A stretch of 64,000 nucleotides of DNA from JAJDYQ01 sp963662865. Lineage in GTDB: Bacteria > Pseudomonadota > Gammaproteobacteria > JAJDYQ01. The notes under the pieces were generated by a model. That model was not told the origin of the DNA and made no database searches. It saw nothing but the letters and a program-made list of their open reading frames with translations. Below are positions 1-12,600 of the stretch, in pieces (positions within the stretch are counted from its first letter, which is position 1; each line of letters starts with the position of its first letter). The stretch lies in assembly GCA_963662865.1 (NCBI GenBank), contig OY759969.1:1116001-1180000 (forward strand), given 5' to 3'. The position numbers were made by a program, and so were the translations under genes.

Positions 1-446
1 GAAATAACGCCATTAATAAGCCCCACGCCTGCCATTCCCGGCAAACCGGGTAATTTACGTCTTCCCCCGACCGTACCAGTCATCGCATGTAAAGCGGCGA
101 TAACAAGAAACACAACGAAGGCGATATACAAGGCCTGCCCCGGCAGTAAATCAACGGTTATCGTGCCGATAACAGTGCCCGCCAATATCCAGGGCGTAAG
201 TCGCCAAAAGACAAACCAATCTATCGCGCCCTTGCGATTATGAATATAAATTGAAGGCAGTGCGCTGACCGCGATAGTAGCTAACGACGTACCGACCGCG
301 ATTTTAATCAAGACATCGGTGGATACGCCTTCGGCCTCAAGGACAATAACGATGACCGGCACAATGATTGTGCCACCACCAATGCCCAACAGGCCAGCAA
401 GCGTTCCGGCGACCGCGCCCGCTAGTAATAAGCTCATTACATCCAT
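1..446 (-). CDS. TauE/SafE-family membrane permease (5' part, runs off the window)
   Basis: Reading the minus strand from an ATG at 446 gives about 148 residues without a stop to the window edge. The N-terminus has a hydrophobic helix ending in GLLGIGGGTIIVPV, then AVGTSLATI followed by further hydrophobic segments. The glycine-rich first helix and the AVGTSL segment are hallmarks of the TauE/SafE (sulfite exporter) family, which moves small anions, often sulfur oxyanions or organosulfonates, across the inner membrane. The substrate cannot be read from sequence. A second in-frame ATG lies at 437; neither start has a clear ribosome site. It lies 246 bp downstream of the giant autotransporter gene on the same strand. 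Confident for family, not for substrate. Confidence 0.85.
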   Translation of the reverse strand, partial: MDVMSLLLAGAVAGTLAGLLGIGGGTIIVPVIVIVLEAEGVSTDVLIKIAVGTSLATIAVSALPSIYIHNRKGAIDWFVFWRLTPWILAGTVIGTITVDLLPGQALYIAFVVFLVIAALHAMTGTVGGRRKLPGLPGMAGVGLINGVI

Positions 447-609
447 TTCAAGGCACTGCTACCACCGCGTCATGCTGTTTTTACAGGGCTTTGGATAATG
501 CCATTTTTCCGGTTTCGCAACTTAGAAATGCCGCCCTGCCGATTGGTGGCAGCGGATTAACTCAGAAGAACAAAAGGATGGAGCAACAGCGACGCGAATA
601 CGCGGATTG

Positions 610-641
610 CCCGCCCGACGAAGGCGCATATCGCCGGCGGG
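610..641 (-). terminator. GC-rich hairpin after the giant gene (possible terminator)
   Basis: CCCGCC at 610-615 pairs with GGCGGG at 636-641, and an inner stem GGCG/CGCC (623-626 with 632-635) sits inside it. It lies about 50 bp past the stop codon of the giant gene, in the 246-bp gap before the TauE/SafE gene. There is no T-run on either side, so intrinsic termination is unproven. Nothing else is recognisable in this gap. Confidence 0.3.
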
Positions 642-692
642 ACGCAGGCTGGCCACCGAACCGGAAAGACCCGCCCCAAATGACAGCCCGCG

Positions 693-3600
693 CTACCAGC
701 TCAGCTTCAGTTCCGCACCAACGCCGTGGTTTGCCTCGCCCTGGCCGTCTTCCCGACGAATCGCCTTGACGTCCAGCTCCGTATTCAGCTCGCCCCCCGG
801 AACCGACAGCAGACGCCAGCCCAGGGTCAGATCACGGTTGGCACCGGACGACGACAGGCCCGCATACGGCACACCCGTGGCACCGCTGTCCAGGGACAGA
901 CCCCACTCACCCTCCAGGCTCCAGCGCCTTGACGGCGAACCGGGCTGCGATGAATCCTCCTCCAGCGCGTCCGACAGCGAACCCGACAACAGCCGATCCA
1001 GCCCACCTGAGGCCGAGGCATTGCCATACTCCTGGCTCAGACTCAGCGACGGGCCATAAGCCGAACCCGGTCGTAGATCGTAGCGCAGCGAACCCGACAC
1101 GCCCCACTCATGCCGCTCTGCGTTCTCATGATCCAGCAGGCGCCGGCCACGCACATCCAGCGTCAGACCTGTCGACGGCAACTCCCAACTGATGCCGCCG
1201 CCCAGTTCCACGCCCAGGCCGTCGCTGGTATCGCCACCGTCATAGCGCATCCCCAACTCCAGTTCCGGAATCAATCGACCGCCGTCCGACTGTGGCAACT
1301 GCCAGGACCACTCCAGACCCAAACGGAAACGCCGCGTGCCCGTCTCCGCTCCCCGTACACCGCCATCATCATCCGACTCGATACGCGCCAGCGTCGCCTC
1401 CGAGGTCAACGCCAGCTTCAGGCCGCCTTCCTCCACCGGGCGCTCCAGCAACGTGCCGCGCAGACCCATCGAGGCCGACACCTGCTCAAGGTCGTGTTTC
1501 GAGTTAACGGAGGCAGAAGTCTGTTCCAGCTCACCACGGCCATAACTCAACGCACCCCACACCTGCAATCGCTCTGTCACATCGTAACGGATATACGGCA
1601 GCAGCGAGGTCAGCGTGCTCGACAACTCGCCTTTTTCCTGCTCGCCGCTCCAATCGCCATCGCCGTCGCTGTACGACAGCGCCAGACCCAGCAGCGTCCG
1701 CCCGTTGTCCCGATCCACTCCCAGTATCCCGGTCGTCACCTCGCCATCCATCGAGACACCGGCGCGGGCATCCTCGTAACGCGAGTACGACGCCTGACCC
1801 CACACCGAAATCCCCGCCTTATCTCTGTGTACAAAGCGGCTGCCTCGCAGCATATCCCGCAGCGACAGCGTCTGTGACAGGTTAAACAAGCGGTCAACCG
1901 AACCCGCTCCCAGGCCATCGCCGCCTCCGGTGTTTCCATTACCGAAGCCATCCACTCCAGCCAGGCCACGCACACCGCCCGTGCCAACTCCATTCAAGCC
2001 CCGGCCAGCCGGCAGTCCGTTCAGATTGCCCGACAGCCCCGGCGGCGGACGGTCAGCCACCGAGAATCGGTAATCCAGGCCACCCAGCATATGCTCTATC
2101 GCCGTCAGACCGAAGCGCGGCAGCCAGACCTCCTGCGCCAACTGCATCTCTGGCGTTCCCGCCGACAACGCACGTCCTTCGTCGTCTGTCACCGTCACCA
2201 ACACAGCTCCAATCTCCAGTGTGCCGTCATTCGGATAACCCGCACCGTCTCCGCCATCAGGGGCAATGGCGTGGCGGATGCTCACTCGACGACGACCCGG
2301 ATTGTCAATGTCGTCGTCAACACCCGTCACCGTTACCTCCTGCGCAATACCCCAGTCCATCGGCGTGAACGTCAGGAACTGCGACGAACCCGCCATGCCT
2401 CCCGCTTTGTTGACCTCCACGACTCTCGGTGTCTCGGGGGTCACCGTAATCAACACGGCCACCTCCGGCTGTGAGTTCAGCCTGATCGTGTAGGTGCCCG
2501 TGCCGGTCTCGCCTATCGTAAGACTCGATTCGCTGACGGTCACTCCGGCACCTCTGTCGTCGTCAGACACCTCAACCGTCAACGTCCCGCTCACTCCGTC
2601 ATAACCGCCGCCCGAGGCCGTGTGTGTCAAAGCCACATCCTCGTCTGTCATGTCGCTATCCTCGCCCGCGGTCACCGTCACCGTCTGGGCCGTGTCCCAG
2701 TTGCCCGCCGTAAACATCAGGCTGGCCGTGCTCAGGGTCACGTCTCCCGGGTTGCCCGTGATTGTCACCGTCACCTCGCCTGTCGGTTCACTCGTCAGGG
2801 CCATCCGGTAGCCGCGACCGGTTTCGCCTTCTATCACCGATAAACGCTCCGATGTGAACATCAAACCCGCCTCGTCGTCGTCGGCCACCGTGACCGTGAC
2901 ATCTTCAATTTCCAGCGCCGTGGTATAACCGCCGCCGGCGACCGTGGTAATCGCATGACTGAGGTTCGCCGTGCGATCAGCGGCATTATCAATGTCGTCG
3001 TCGGCTCCCGTCACCGTCACCGTCTGCTCCATGCTCCAGTTGCTCGCCGTAAACGTCAGGATCGGCGGGTTCACGCTCGCCGCCGCTCCGGAGGAGCTCA
3101 CCGTGATCTCCACATCGCTGTCCGGTTGCGCATCCAGTATGACCCGATAGTCTTCCATCTCGCCCTCTGTAACCGTGAGTTCGGCCTGACCGATGCTCAC
3201 TCCCGCATCCCGGTCGTCGTCGGTCACTTCGACCGCTATCTCGCCGGTCACCTCATCGTAGCCGCCGCCCGAGGCCGTGTGCGTCAGCGTCGCACTCTCG
3301 TCCGCCGTGTTGGCGTCCTCGCCCGCGGTCACCGTCACCGTCTGCACCATGTTCCAGTTGCCCGCCGTAAACATCAGGCTGGCCGTGCTCAAGGTCACGT
3401 CTCTCACGTCTACCGGATTGCCCGTGATCGTTACCGTCACCTCGCCTGTCGGTTCACTCGTCAGGGCCATCCGGTAGCCTTGACCCGCTCCACCTTCTAT
3501 CACCGATAAACGCTCCGATGTGAACATCAAACCCGCCTCGTCGTCGTCGGCCACCGTGACCGTGACATCTTCAATTTCCAGCGCCGTGGTATAACCGCCG

Positions 3601-6600
3601 CCGTCTCCCGTGGTGATCGCATGACTGAGGTTCGCCGTGCGATCAGCGGCATTATCAATGTCGTCGTCGGCTCCCGTCACCGTCACCGTCTGCTCCGTGC
3701 TCCAGTTGCTCGCCGTAAACGTCAGGATCGGCGGGTTCACGCTCGCCGCCGCTCCGGAGGAGCTCACCGTGATCTCCACATCGCTGTCCGGTGGCGCATC
3801 CAGCACCACCCGATAGTCTTCCATCTCGCCCTCTGTAACCGTGAGTTCGGCCTGACCGATGCTCACTCCCGCATCCCTGTCGTCGTCGGTCACCTCGACC
3901 GCTACTTCGCCTGTCACACCATCATAGCCGCCGCCCGAGGCCGTGTGCACCAGCATCGCGCTCTCGTCCGTCGTGTTGGTATCCTCTTCTGCGGTCACCG
4001 TCACCGTCTGCACCATGCTCCAGTTGCCCGCCGTAAACATCAGGCTGTTCGCGCTCAGCGTCACCGCCGCCGGGGCACCTGTTAATGTCACCGTCACATC
4101 GCCTGTCGGTTCGGTCGTCAAGGCCACTTCGTAACCCAGTCCGGCCCCTCCCTCATCGATTGATAATCCATCCCGCGAAAACTCCAGTCCCGCATCCGGC
4201 TCATCGTCCATCACCGCCACTCTCACGGACGCTACCTCCACGCTATTCGGGTAACCTCCTCTAATCCCATGGTTGATGCTCACCGCACGCACCCCGCCAG
4301 GATTGTCAATGTCGTCGTTAACTCCCATCACCGTCAATGTCTGCGCCGTGCCCCAGTTGCTCTGGGTGAAAGTTATCTCCGACGGCGGGTTCACGGTCGC
4401 CGTGAACGTGCCTTGTGAGATCGCCGTCAGGGTCACTTCCGCCGTCGGTTCCGTGTCCAGCACCACCGTATATGTGGCTCTGCCTCCAGCTTCAGCAACC
4501 GTCACGGCCTCCTCGCTAACGCTCACTCCCGCTATGTCGTCGTCTTCGGCGGTCACTCTCACCGGATCAATCGCCAGATTAGTCGGGTAATCGCCTCCGG
4601 CGCCGGTGGTGATACGATGGCTGATGCTCGCCGTGCGATCAATGGCGTTGTCAATGCCGTCATTGACCCCCGTCACCGTCACCGTCTGGGCCCGATTCCA
4701 GTTGGTCGTCGTGAATGTCACTCCGGTCACGCTCACGGTCGCCACATCTTCCATATCGGAGGCCACCATAATCACCACGTCGCTGATCGGGGGCGTGTCC
4801 AGTACCACCGTGTACGTGGCCGTACCACCGGCCTCGCCGACCGTGACATCAGTCGGGCTGACGACCACGCTCGCTACATCGTCATCGGTGATCGTCACCG
4901 CCACATCCCCATCGATACCGGCATACTCGGTTGCACCTGAGGCCCTGTGCGTCAGCGTCACCATGTCGTTGTCGGTGTCGCTGTCCTGACCCGCTGTCAC
5001 CGTCACCGCCTGCGCTGTTTCCCAGTTAACCGCCGTGAAGGTCAGGCTGGTCGGGGCTGGCATCAGGTCAGAGCCGCTATGGCCGCTGACATCAACCGTC
5101 ACGTCACCCGTCGGTTCGGTCGCCAGCTCCACCGTGTACTCGGCGCTGGCTCCCTCGTCTACCGTCACCGGTGTATTGACAAACATCAGTCCGGCATCGT
5201 CGTCGTCGCTGATCGTCACCTCGACATTGCCCGTGACCAAACCATACTCGGTTGCTCCTGACGCCGTATGCAACAGCGTCACCGTGTCGTCCGCCGCATC
5301 GGCGTCCGGATTCGCTGTCACCATCACCGTCTGGGCCGTGTCCCAGTTGACCGATGTGAACGTCAGGCGGTTCGGATTCAGCATCAGGTCGGTGTCGCTT
5401 GCGACGCTGATCGTCACCGTCACTTCACCCGTCGGTTCGGTCGCCAGCTCCACCGCGTACTCGGCATTGCCTCCCTCGTTTACCGTCACCGGCGCATCTG
5501 TGAACTCCAGGTCTGCATCGTCGTCGTCGTTGACCGTCACCGCCACAGTGCCCGTGACCGTGCTATACCCCGTTGTGCCGCTGACCGTGTGTGTCAGGCT
5601 CGCCATGTCGTTAATCGTGTCGTCGTCCTGCTCCGCTGTCACCGTCACCGTCTGGACCGTGGCCCAGTTGGTCGATGTGAACGTCAGGCTGGCCGGCAAT
5701 CGCGTCAGGCCATCCGGGTCGTTGATCGCAACCGTTACCTCCATCGTCGGCTCACTCGTCAGTATCACCGTGTAGCCCTCGGAACCTCCCTCGTCCACCG
5801 TCAGCGTCTCCGGATTAAACGTCAGGCCCCGGGTGTCGTTGTCGGTGATCGTCAGGGTGTGGACATCATCGGTGCCCACCGTGTAACCCGAACCGGCACT
5901 CAGAAACAGTATGACCGTCTCGTTGGCTTCGTCCACGTCGTCATCGTCGATGGTCACCGGGATATTGACGCTCGACAGGCTCGCGGGTACCACGACCATG
6001 CCGGACAGCATGGTGTAGTCGGTGTCCATCGTCGCCGTGCTGGTGCCGGCCACCGTGTAGGTGATCGTCGTGGCCGCGGTCGGTGCCGGGCTCAGATTGA
6101 CCACCACGTTGTGGGTGCCCGCGTCCTCGCCTGCACTGGATGTGCCTGCCGCGAACGAGGCCACCGGCAGGTCATCGTCGGTGATGGTCAGGGTGTGGAC
6201 ACGGTCGGTGCCCACCGTGTAACCCGAACCGGTGCCCAGGAACAGTACCACCGTCTCGCTGGCCTCTTGTAAGCTGTCATCGGTGATGGTCACCGGGATA
6301 TTGGCGCTCAACCTGTCCGCGGGCACCACGACCGTGCCGGACAGTCTGGTGTAGTCGTCGCCTATCGTCGCCGTACTGGTGCCGGCCACCGTGTAGGTGA
6401 TCGTCGTGGCCGCGGTCCGCACCGAACTTAGACTGACCACTACGTTGTGGGTGCCCGCGCCTTCGGCTGCACTGGATGTGCCTGCCGCGAACGAGGCCAC
6501 CGGCAGGTCATCGTCGGTGATGGTCACCACCACGTTACCCGTTACCGCGCCATAGTCCGCGCCAGAGGCCGTATGCGTCAGCGTCACTGTGTCGTCCGCT

Positions 6601-9600
6601 GTGTCGGTGTCGTCGGCAGCCGCCGTCACCGTCACCGTCTGGGCCGTATCCCAGTTGTCCGTCGTGAACTCCAGGCTGGCCGTATTCAGCGTCAGGTCGG
6701 TGCCACTGTGGCCGCTGATCGTCACCGTCACTGGCCCCGTCGGTTGGGTCGCCAGTTCCACCGCGTACTCGGCTGTGCCGCCCTCGGCTACCGTCACCGG
6801 CGCGCCCTCAAACGTCAGCCCTGGCGGCGTATCGTTGTCCGTCACGGTCACTTCCACCGCGGCTATCACCAGACCATCCGGGTAACTCGCACCGTCGCCG
6901 TCGCCACTGGCTATACGATGGCTGATGTCCGCCGTGCGTTCACTGACAAGGTTGTCGTTGACGCCGGTCACCGTCACGGTCTGCGCCGTATCCCAGTTGC
7001 TCATCGTGAATGTCAGGCTGGCGCTGCTTGTGCCCACGGTCACCGCACTGGTCGTGTCGGAGGCCACCGTAATCTCTACGTTGCCGGCCGGCTGCGTGCT
7101 CAGTACCACGGTGTATGTGCCCTCATCGCCCTCTGCAATGGTTATCGCCGTCTCGCTGACGGTGACGCCCGAAGAGACAATGTCGAAGTCCGCCAGGTTG
7201 TCCGTGCCGGCCGCGCCGCCGCCCAGGCCGGTGCCGGAGTCTGTGTCCAGGGTGCCCAGGTCGATGTCCACTGTGACGCCGGCGTTGACTGCGCTCAGGG
7301 TCAGGGTGGCGGTGGTGGCCGTCGTGCCCGAGGTCGGGCCGGTGAAGGTCACCGTGCCGACGGCGCCGTCCAGGCCGGTGTAGGTGATACCGGTCGCCGC
7401 GGCGCCGGTCACGGTGTAGTCGGTGCCCGGTGTCGCGCTACCGCCAAAGGTCAGCGGCACCGGCAGTATCTCGCCGTTCACCAACCCGCGGCCCAGGGTG
7501 ATCGTGATCTGCTTGTCGTCTCCATTGGCTATATCACCCGCCGCGCCCGCCAGGGTCACGGTGGTCGGGTCGTCGTCAATGACTCTAAAGGTCACGGTGC
7601 TGGGATCGCCCAGGGTGAAACCGGTACCGGCGTTGATGCCGGTGGTTGCTGTCCGCCCCGGCGGGTCGTCTATGTCGTTGTCATCGTAAGATACCGTAAA
7701 CATTAACGTTGGATTCTCGCCCATGATGCGGTCATTACTATCCTGAGTGAGGCCTCCGTTATCAAAGACAATACCCGACCCGACGAACACATCACCGTCA
7801 ATGGAGATGTCGGAGGCCACGACGATGGTGCGCGGGTCGCCACCTTCGTCGATGGTCGTGTGGCCGCCCTGCACCGATACCGTCAGCTCCGGCACGTCTT
7901 CGTCGGTGACGGTGGCTTCCACGTCGTCGATGTCGAGGTTGGAATCGTCGTAGTTGGTGTCTGTGGACGCCGCTTCGTGGCTGATGGTCGCTATGCGTCG
8001 GTTCATGGCGTCATCCCGGTTGTTGTCGATGCCTGTCACCGTGAAGGTCTGCACCGTATTCCAGTTGGCCGTGGTGAAGGTCAGGGTCGTCGGGGTCACG
8101 GTGGCCGCACTTGTTGCGTCGGAGGTCGCCGTAATCATCACGCTGTCGCTCGGCTGCGTATCCAGCATCATGCCGTAGTTGTCCGTGCCGCCGGCCTCGG
8201 CGACCGTGGTGGTGCCCTCCGTCTCGGTGATGGTCACGCCCACCATGTCGTCATCGTTGATCGTCACCACCACATCGTCCGTGACCGCGCCATACTCTGT
8301 TGCCCCTGAGGCCATGTGCATCAGCGTCACCCTGTCGTCGATCCCGTCGTCATCCTCGGCCGCTGTCACCGTCAACACCTGTGCCGTGTCCCAGTTGCCC
8401 ACCGTGAACGTCAGGCTGGCGGTATTCAGCGTCAGGTCGGTGCTGCCGCCCTGACCGCTGACAGCAACCGTCACGGCTGCCGTCGGTTCAGCCGACAGCT
8501 CCACCGAGTACTCGGCTGTGCCGCCCTCGGCTACCGTCACCGGCACATCTACGAACGACAGCTCCGCCGTGTCGGCGTCGGCGGTATTGACCGTGAGCTC
8601 CGCCGTCAAGCCGTCGTAGTTGCTGCCACCGGAGGCCGTGTGCGTCAGCGTCGCCGTGTCGTTGACGGCGTCGTCGTCGGCAGCCGCCATGACCGTGACC
8701 GTCTGTACCGTGTTCCAGTTGGCCGCCGTGAACTCCAGGCTGGCGGTATTCAGCGTCAGGTCGGTGCCGGAGTGACCCGTGACCGTCACCGTGACATTGC
8801 CCCCCGTCGGTGCGTTTGCCAGTACTACCGGGTAGTTGGCGCTGTCACCTTCATCGACCGCCAGGGTCAATGGCAGCGCGATGGTCGGATCCTCCATGAT
8901 GGTGAAGTCCGCCAGGCTGCCCGTGCCGGTGGCGCCGCCGCCCAGGCCGCTGCCGGAGCTGCTGTTCAGGGTGCCCAGGGCAATGCTGATGGTCTCGTTG
9001 GCGTCGGACACGGTGTCGGTCTGCACGACCAGGGCCAGGGTGGCCACGGCCGAGGCCGGGCCGGTAAACGTCACCGTGCCGACGAGGCCGCTGTCCGGGA
9101 TGGTGTAGGCGATGCCGCTCGCCGCGATGCCGGTCAGGGTGTAGTCCGTACCCCGCGTCGCGGTACCGCCCAGGGTCAGCGGCACGGCCAGGCTTTCGCC
9201 GGCAGCCAGGGCGCGGTCCAGGGTGACCGTGATGTTGCGGGTGACGCCCTCGTTGATGTTACCCGCCGTGCCCGCCAGGGTCACCGTGGTGACGTCGTCG
9301 TCATTGACCCGCACCGTCGCCAAGGGCGGTGTGCCCGGGATGTAGCCGGTGCCGGTCGCTACGGTCACCGTCACCATGCCACTGGCCTCGTCGGTCGTGT
9401 CGGCCTGTGTGGCGATTTCAACGGTGACCTCGGTATTGCCACCGGCCAGGGCGACCATGCGATTACCCTCATCGCCTGAGGCCAGAAAATCACCAGCGGC
9501 GGCGTCCGCAATGCTCAGATTAATCGACAGGTCGGCGCTCGGTGCTCGGCTGGCCGTCACGGTGAAGGTCACCGAGCTACCTTCGGTGACCGCCGTGCCG

Positions 9601-12600
9601 CCGGTGATGTCGATGGTCGGCAGGCCTTGAATGTTGAAGTCGTCCAGATTGTCCGTGCCGCTCGCGCCGCCGCTCAGGCCGGTACCGGAGCTGTCGCCCA
9701 GGGGACCCAGACCGATAATGATCGCCTCTGCTCCCTCAACTTCGCTATCGGGGGTCGCGGTCAGGGTCAGCGTGGCCACGGTGGCGGATGGGCCGGTGAA
9801 GGTCACCGTGCCGGTGCTGCCGCTGTTCGGAATGGTGTACATGACCCCGGTCGCCGCAGTACTGGCCAAGGTGTAGTCCGTGCCCAGCGTCGCCGCACCG
9901 GCGAAGGTCAGTGGCACCGGCAGCACCTCGCCGTCAAACAGCCCACGGCTCAGGGTGATCGTGATAATCTTGGTGCCGGCTTCCTCAATGTCGCCCGCCG
10001 GACCTGCCAGGGTGACTTCAGTGGCGTCGTCATCGGTCACCGTCGCCGTGACGGGGGCCGGGACGATCACATTGTAAATAAGGTCCGAGGAACTGGCGGT
10101 GTGAGTAATGGTCACCTCCTGGTCGGCGGCGTCGATGGCGTTATTCACCCCGGTGACGGTGATGGTCTGAACCATGTTCCAGTTTGCGCTTGTGAATGTC
10201 AGGGCCATCGGGTTCACTGTGGCACCAGCACCCGGGGCAGGCGTGACGGACACGTCTGCGGTTGGCTGCGTGTCCAGCACCACCTCGTAGATATCCGTGC
10301 CGCCGGCCTCGACGACTGTGGTGTCACCCTCCGTCTCGGTGACGGTGACGCCCGCCGTGTCGTCGTCGGTGACGGTTACATCCACCGTGTTAATGTCCAG
10401 ACCGTCCGGGTAACTCGCATTGTCGCCTGCGCTGCTGGCAATAGTATGGCTGATGGTCGCCGTGCGGCCAACGACAACGTTGTCGTTGACGCCGGTCACC
10501 GTCACGGTCTGTGCCGCATTCCAGTTGCTCATCGTGAATGTCAGGCTGGCGCTGCTTGTGCCCACGGTCACCGCACTGGTCGTGTCGGAGGCCACCGTAA
10601 TCTCTACGCTACTGGCCGGTTGTGTATCCAGCACCACGGTGTACGTGCCCTCATCGCCCTCGTCAATCGTTATCGATGTCTCGCTGATGGTCACGCCCGC
10701 CGTGTCGTCGTCGGTGATGGTCAGTGTGTGAACATCATCGGTGCCCACTGTGTAACCCGAACCGGCACTCAGAAACAGTATGACCGTCTCGCCGGCCTCG
10801 TCTGCGCTGTCATCGATGATGGTCACCGGGATATTGGCGCTGGTGCCGCTCTCGGACACCACGACCATGCCGGACAGCCTGTTGTAGTCGTCGCCTATTG
10901 TCGCCGTGCTGGTGCCGGCCACCGTGTAGGTGATCGTCGTGGCCGCGGCTGGTGCCGGACTCAGATTGACCACCACGTTGTGGGTGCCTGCATCCTCGCC
11001 TGCGCTGGACGTACTCACCGCAAAACTCGCCACTGGCACGTCATCGTTCGTCACGATTACATCCACCGTGTTAATGTCCAGACCGTCCGGGTAACTCGCA
11101 TTGTCGCCGTCGCCGCTGGCAATAGTATGGCTGATGGTCGCCGTGCGGTCACCGACAACGTTGTCGTTGACGCCGGTCACCGTCACGGTCTGTGCCGTAT
11201 TCCAGTTGCTCATCGTGAACGTCAGGCTGGCGCTTCTTGTGTCCACGGTCACCGCACTGGTCGTGTCGGAGGCCACCGTAATCTCTACGCTACTGGCCGG
11301 TTGTGTATCCAGCACCACGGTGTACGTGCCCTCATCGCCCTCGTCAATCGTTATCGATGTCTCGCTGATGGTCACGCCCGCCGTGTCGTTGTCGGTGATG
11401 GTCAGTGTGTGAACATCATCGGTGCCCACTGTGTAACCCGAACCGGCACTCAGAAACAGTATGACCGTCTCGCCGGCCTCGTCTGCGCTGTCATCGATGA
11501 TGGTCACCGGGATATTGGCGCTGGTGCCGCTCTCGGACACCACGACCATGCCGGACAGCCTGTTGTAGTCGTCGCCTATTGTCGCCGTGCTGGTGCCGGC
11601 CACCGTGTAGGTGATCGTCGTGGCCGCGGCTGGTGCCGGACTCAGATTGACCACCACGTTGTGGGTGCCTGCATCCTCGCCTGCGCTGGACGTACTCACC
11701 GCAAAACTCGCCACTGGCACGTCATCGTTCGTCACGATTACATCCACCGTGTTAATGTCCAGACCGTCCGGGTAACTCGCATTGTCGCCTGCGCCGCTGG
11801 CAATAGTATGGCTGATGGTCGCCGTGCGGTCACCGACAACGTTGTCGTTGACGCCGGTCACCGTCACGGTCTGCGCCGTATTCCAGTTGCTCATCGTGAA
11901 TGTCAGGCTGGCGCTGCTTGTGCCCACGGTCGCCGCACTGGTCGTGTCGGAGGCCACCGTAATCTCTACGCTGCCGGCCGGTTGTGTATCCAGCACCACG
12001 GTGTACATGCCCTCATCGCCCTCGTCAATGGTTATCGCCGTCTCGGTGATGGTTACGCCCGCCATGTCCGGGTCGGTGATGCTGACTCTGATAACCGCCG
12101 TCAATGCGTCGTAGTTGCCGCCGGTGGCCGTGTGCGTCAGCGTCACCATATCGGTGGCGTCGTCGGCGTCTTCACCCGCCGTGACCGTGACCATTTGCGC
12201 CGTGTCCCAGTTGCCCGTCGTGAATACCAGGCTGGCGGTATCCAGTGTCAGGTCGGTGCCGGTGTGACCGGTGACCGCTATCGTGGTACTCACCGTCGGT
12301 GCGGTTGCCAGTACCACCGGGTAGCTGGCGCTGGCACCTTCTTCGACCGTCAGGGTCGACGGCAGCGCGATGGTCGGCTGCTCCATGATGGTGAATTCCG
12401 TCAGGCTGTCTGTGCCGGCCGCGCCGCCTTCCAGGCCGGTGCCGGAGGTATCGTCCAGGGTGCCCAGACCGATGTCGATGGTCTCGCTGGCGTCGGATGT
12501 GGTGTCGATCTCCACGGCCAGGGTCAGGGTGGCGGTGGTCGGGGCCGGGCCGGTAAATGTCACCGTGCCGACGTTGCCGGTGTCCGGGATGTTGTAGGCG

